Shown in pieces: positions 5,867-5,949 of a stretch of DNA of 5,949 bases. Where the stretch lies: assembly GCA_039194665.1 (NCBI GenBank), contig JBCCVW010000253.1, forward strand, positions 1-5,949. Direction: 5' to 3'. Each line of letters starts with the position of its first letter. Position 1 is the first letter of the stretch. This DNA comes from JABSQH01 sp039194665. GTDB lineage: Bacteria; Actinomycetota; Acidimicrobiia; Acidimicrobiales; Ilumatobacteraceae. Below the pieces are notes generated by a model. That model was not told the DNA's origin. It saw only the letters and a list, made by a program, of their open reading frames with translations, and made no database searches. The position numbers were made by a program, and so were the translations under genes.

Positions 5867-5949
5867 ATGACCACCGACTCGCTTGCTCCCACGCCCGACA
5901 GGGTTCCGGTCACCTTGCTCACCGGATTTCTCGGTGCGGGCAAAACCAC
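5867..5949 (+). CDS. COG0523/CobW-family GTPase (G3E metallochaperone), N-terminal part
   Basis: Partial gene running off the right edge; 27 residues plus 2 bases are visible. After MTTDSLAPTPDRV comes PVTLLTGFLGAGKT, a beta strand followed by the Walker A loop GFLGAGKT characteristic of G3E GTPases (CobW, YjiA, YeiR, ZNG1-like). Members use GTP hydrolysis to deliver a metal, often zinc, to target enzymes, and some act in cobalamin cobalt insertion. The CxCC metal motif that would confirm the class lies outside the window. ATG 5867 lacks a ribosome binding site and sits 6 nt after a possible -10 element, so it may be leaderless. The Fur/Zur-like box just upstream favours the zinc-shortage type over a cobalamin role, and the divergent zinc hydrolase is a possible client. 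The family call is strong even from this fragment; the subgroup is inferred. Confidence 0.88.
   Translation, partial: MTTDSLAPTPDRVPVTLLTGFLGAGKT

Overview
This is a high-GC window with long antisense ORF shadows and several start regions suited to leaderless translation. That suggests an actinobacterium, possibly Acidimicrobiia/Ilumatobacter-like; the taxon is inferred from composition and style only. It looks like a metal-acquisition locus.

Layout: four of the five minus-strand genes read, in transcription order, M20 amidohydrolase (4602-5792), a small unrecognised protein (4227-4457), and two ABC half-transporters (2236-4110 and 489-2225). The fifth is the N-terminal part of a family-5 solute-binding lipoprotein, cut by the left edge (1-386). 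On the right edge a COG0523/CobW-type GTPase begins on the plus strand (5867-5949, partial) and diverges from the M20 gene. No gene-free stretch exceeds about 150 bases.

The two half-transporters have the exporter fold (membrane domain then ATPase). Their tails and ATPase motifs resemble the siderophore-importing IrtAB/YbtPQ group: DEATAFADP in one, and a terminal HWQI-like motif in the other. A DtxR/IdeR-type inverted repeat lies over the putative promoter of the first half-transporter gene, consistent with iron control. The solute-binding lipoprotein that follows could be the capture component of the same or a neighbouring uptake system.

Two further operator-like sites, TGAGAATCGTTCTCG (before the small gene) and TGAGAATGATTATCG (between M20 and the GTPase gene), match at 12 of 15 positions and resemble Fur/Zur boxes. 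They tie the small protein, the GTPase and probably the amidohydrolase to one Fur-family regulon, most likely zinc. A zinc-dependent amidohydrolase divergent from a COG0523 metallochaperone fits that reading. The working model is a locus with an iron-controlled metallophore transporter beside a zinc- or iron-controlled chaperone/hydrolase/orphan-protein module. A 41-bp GC-rich duplication lies at the 3' end of the amidohydrolase gene and supplies its stop codon.
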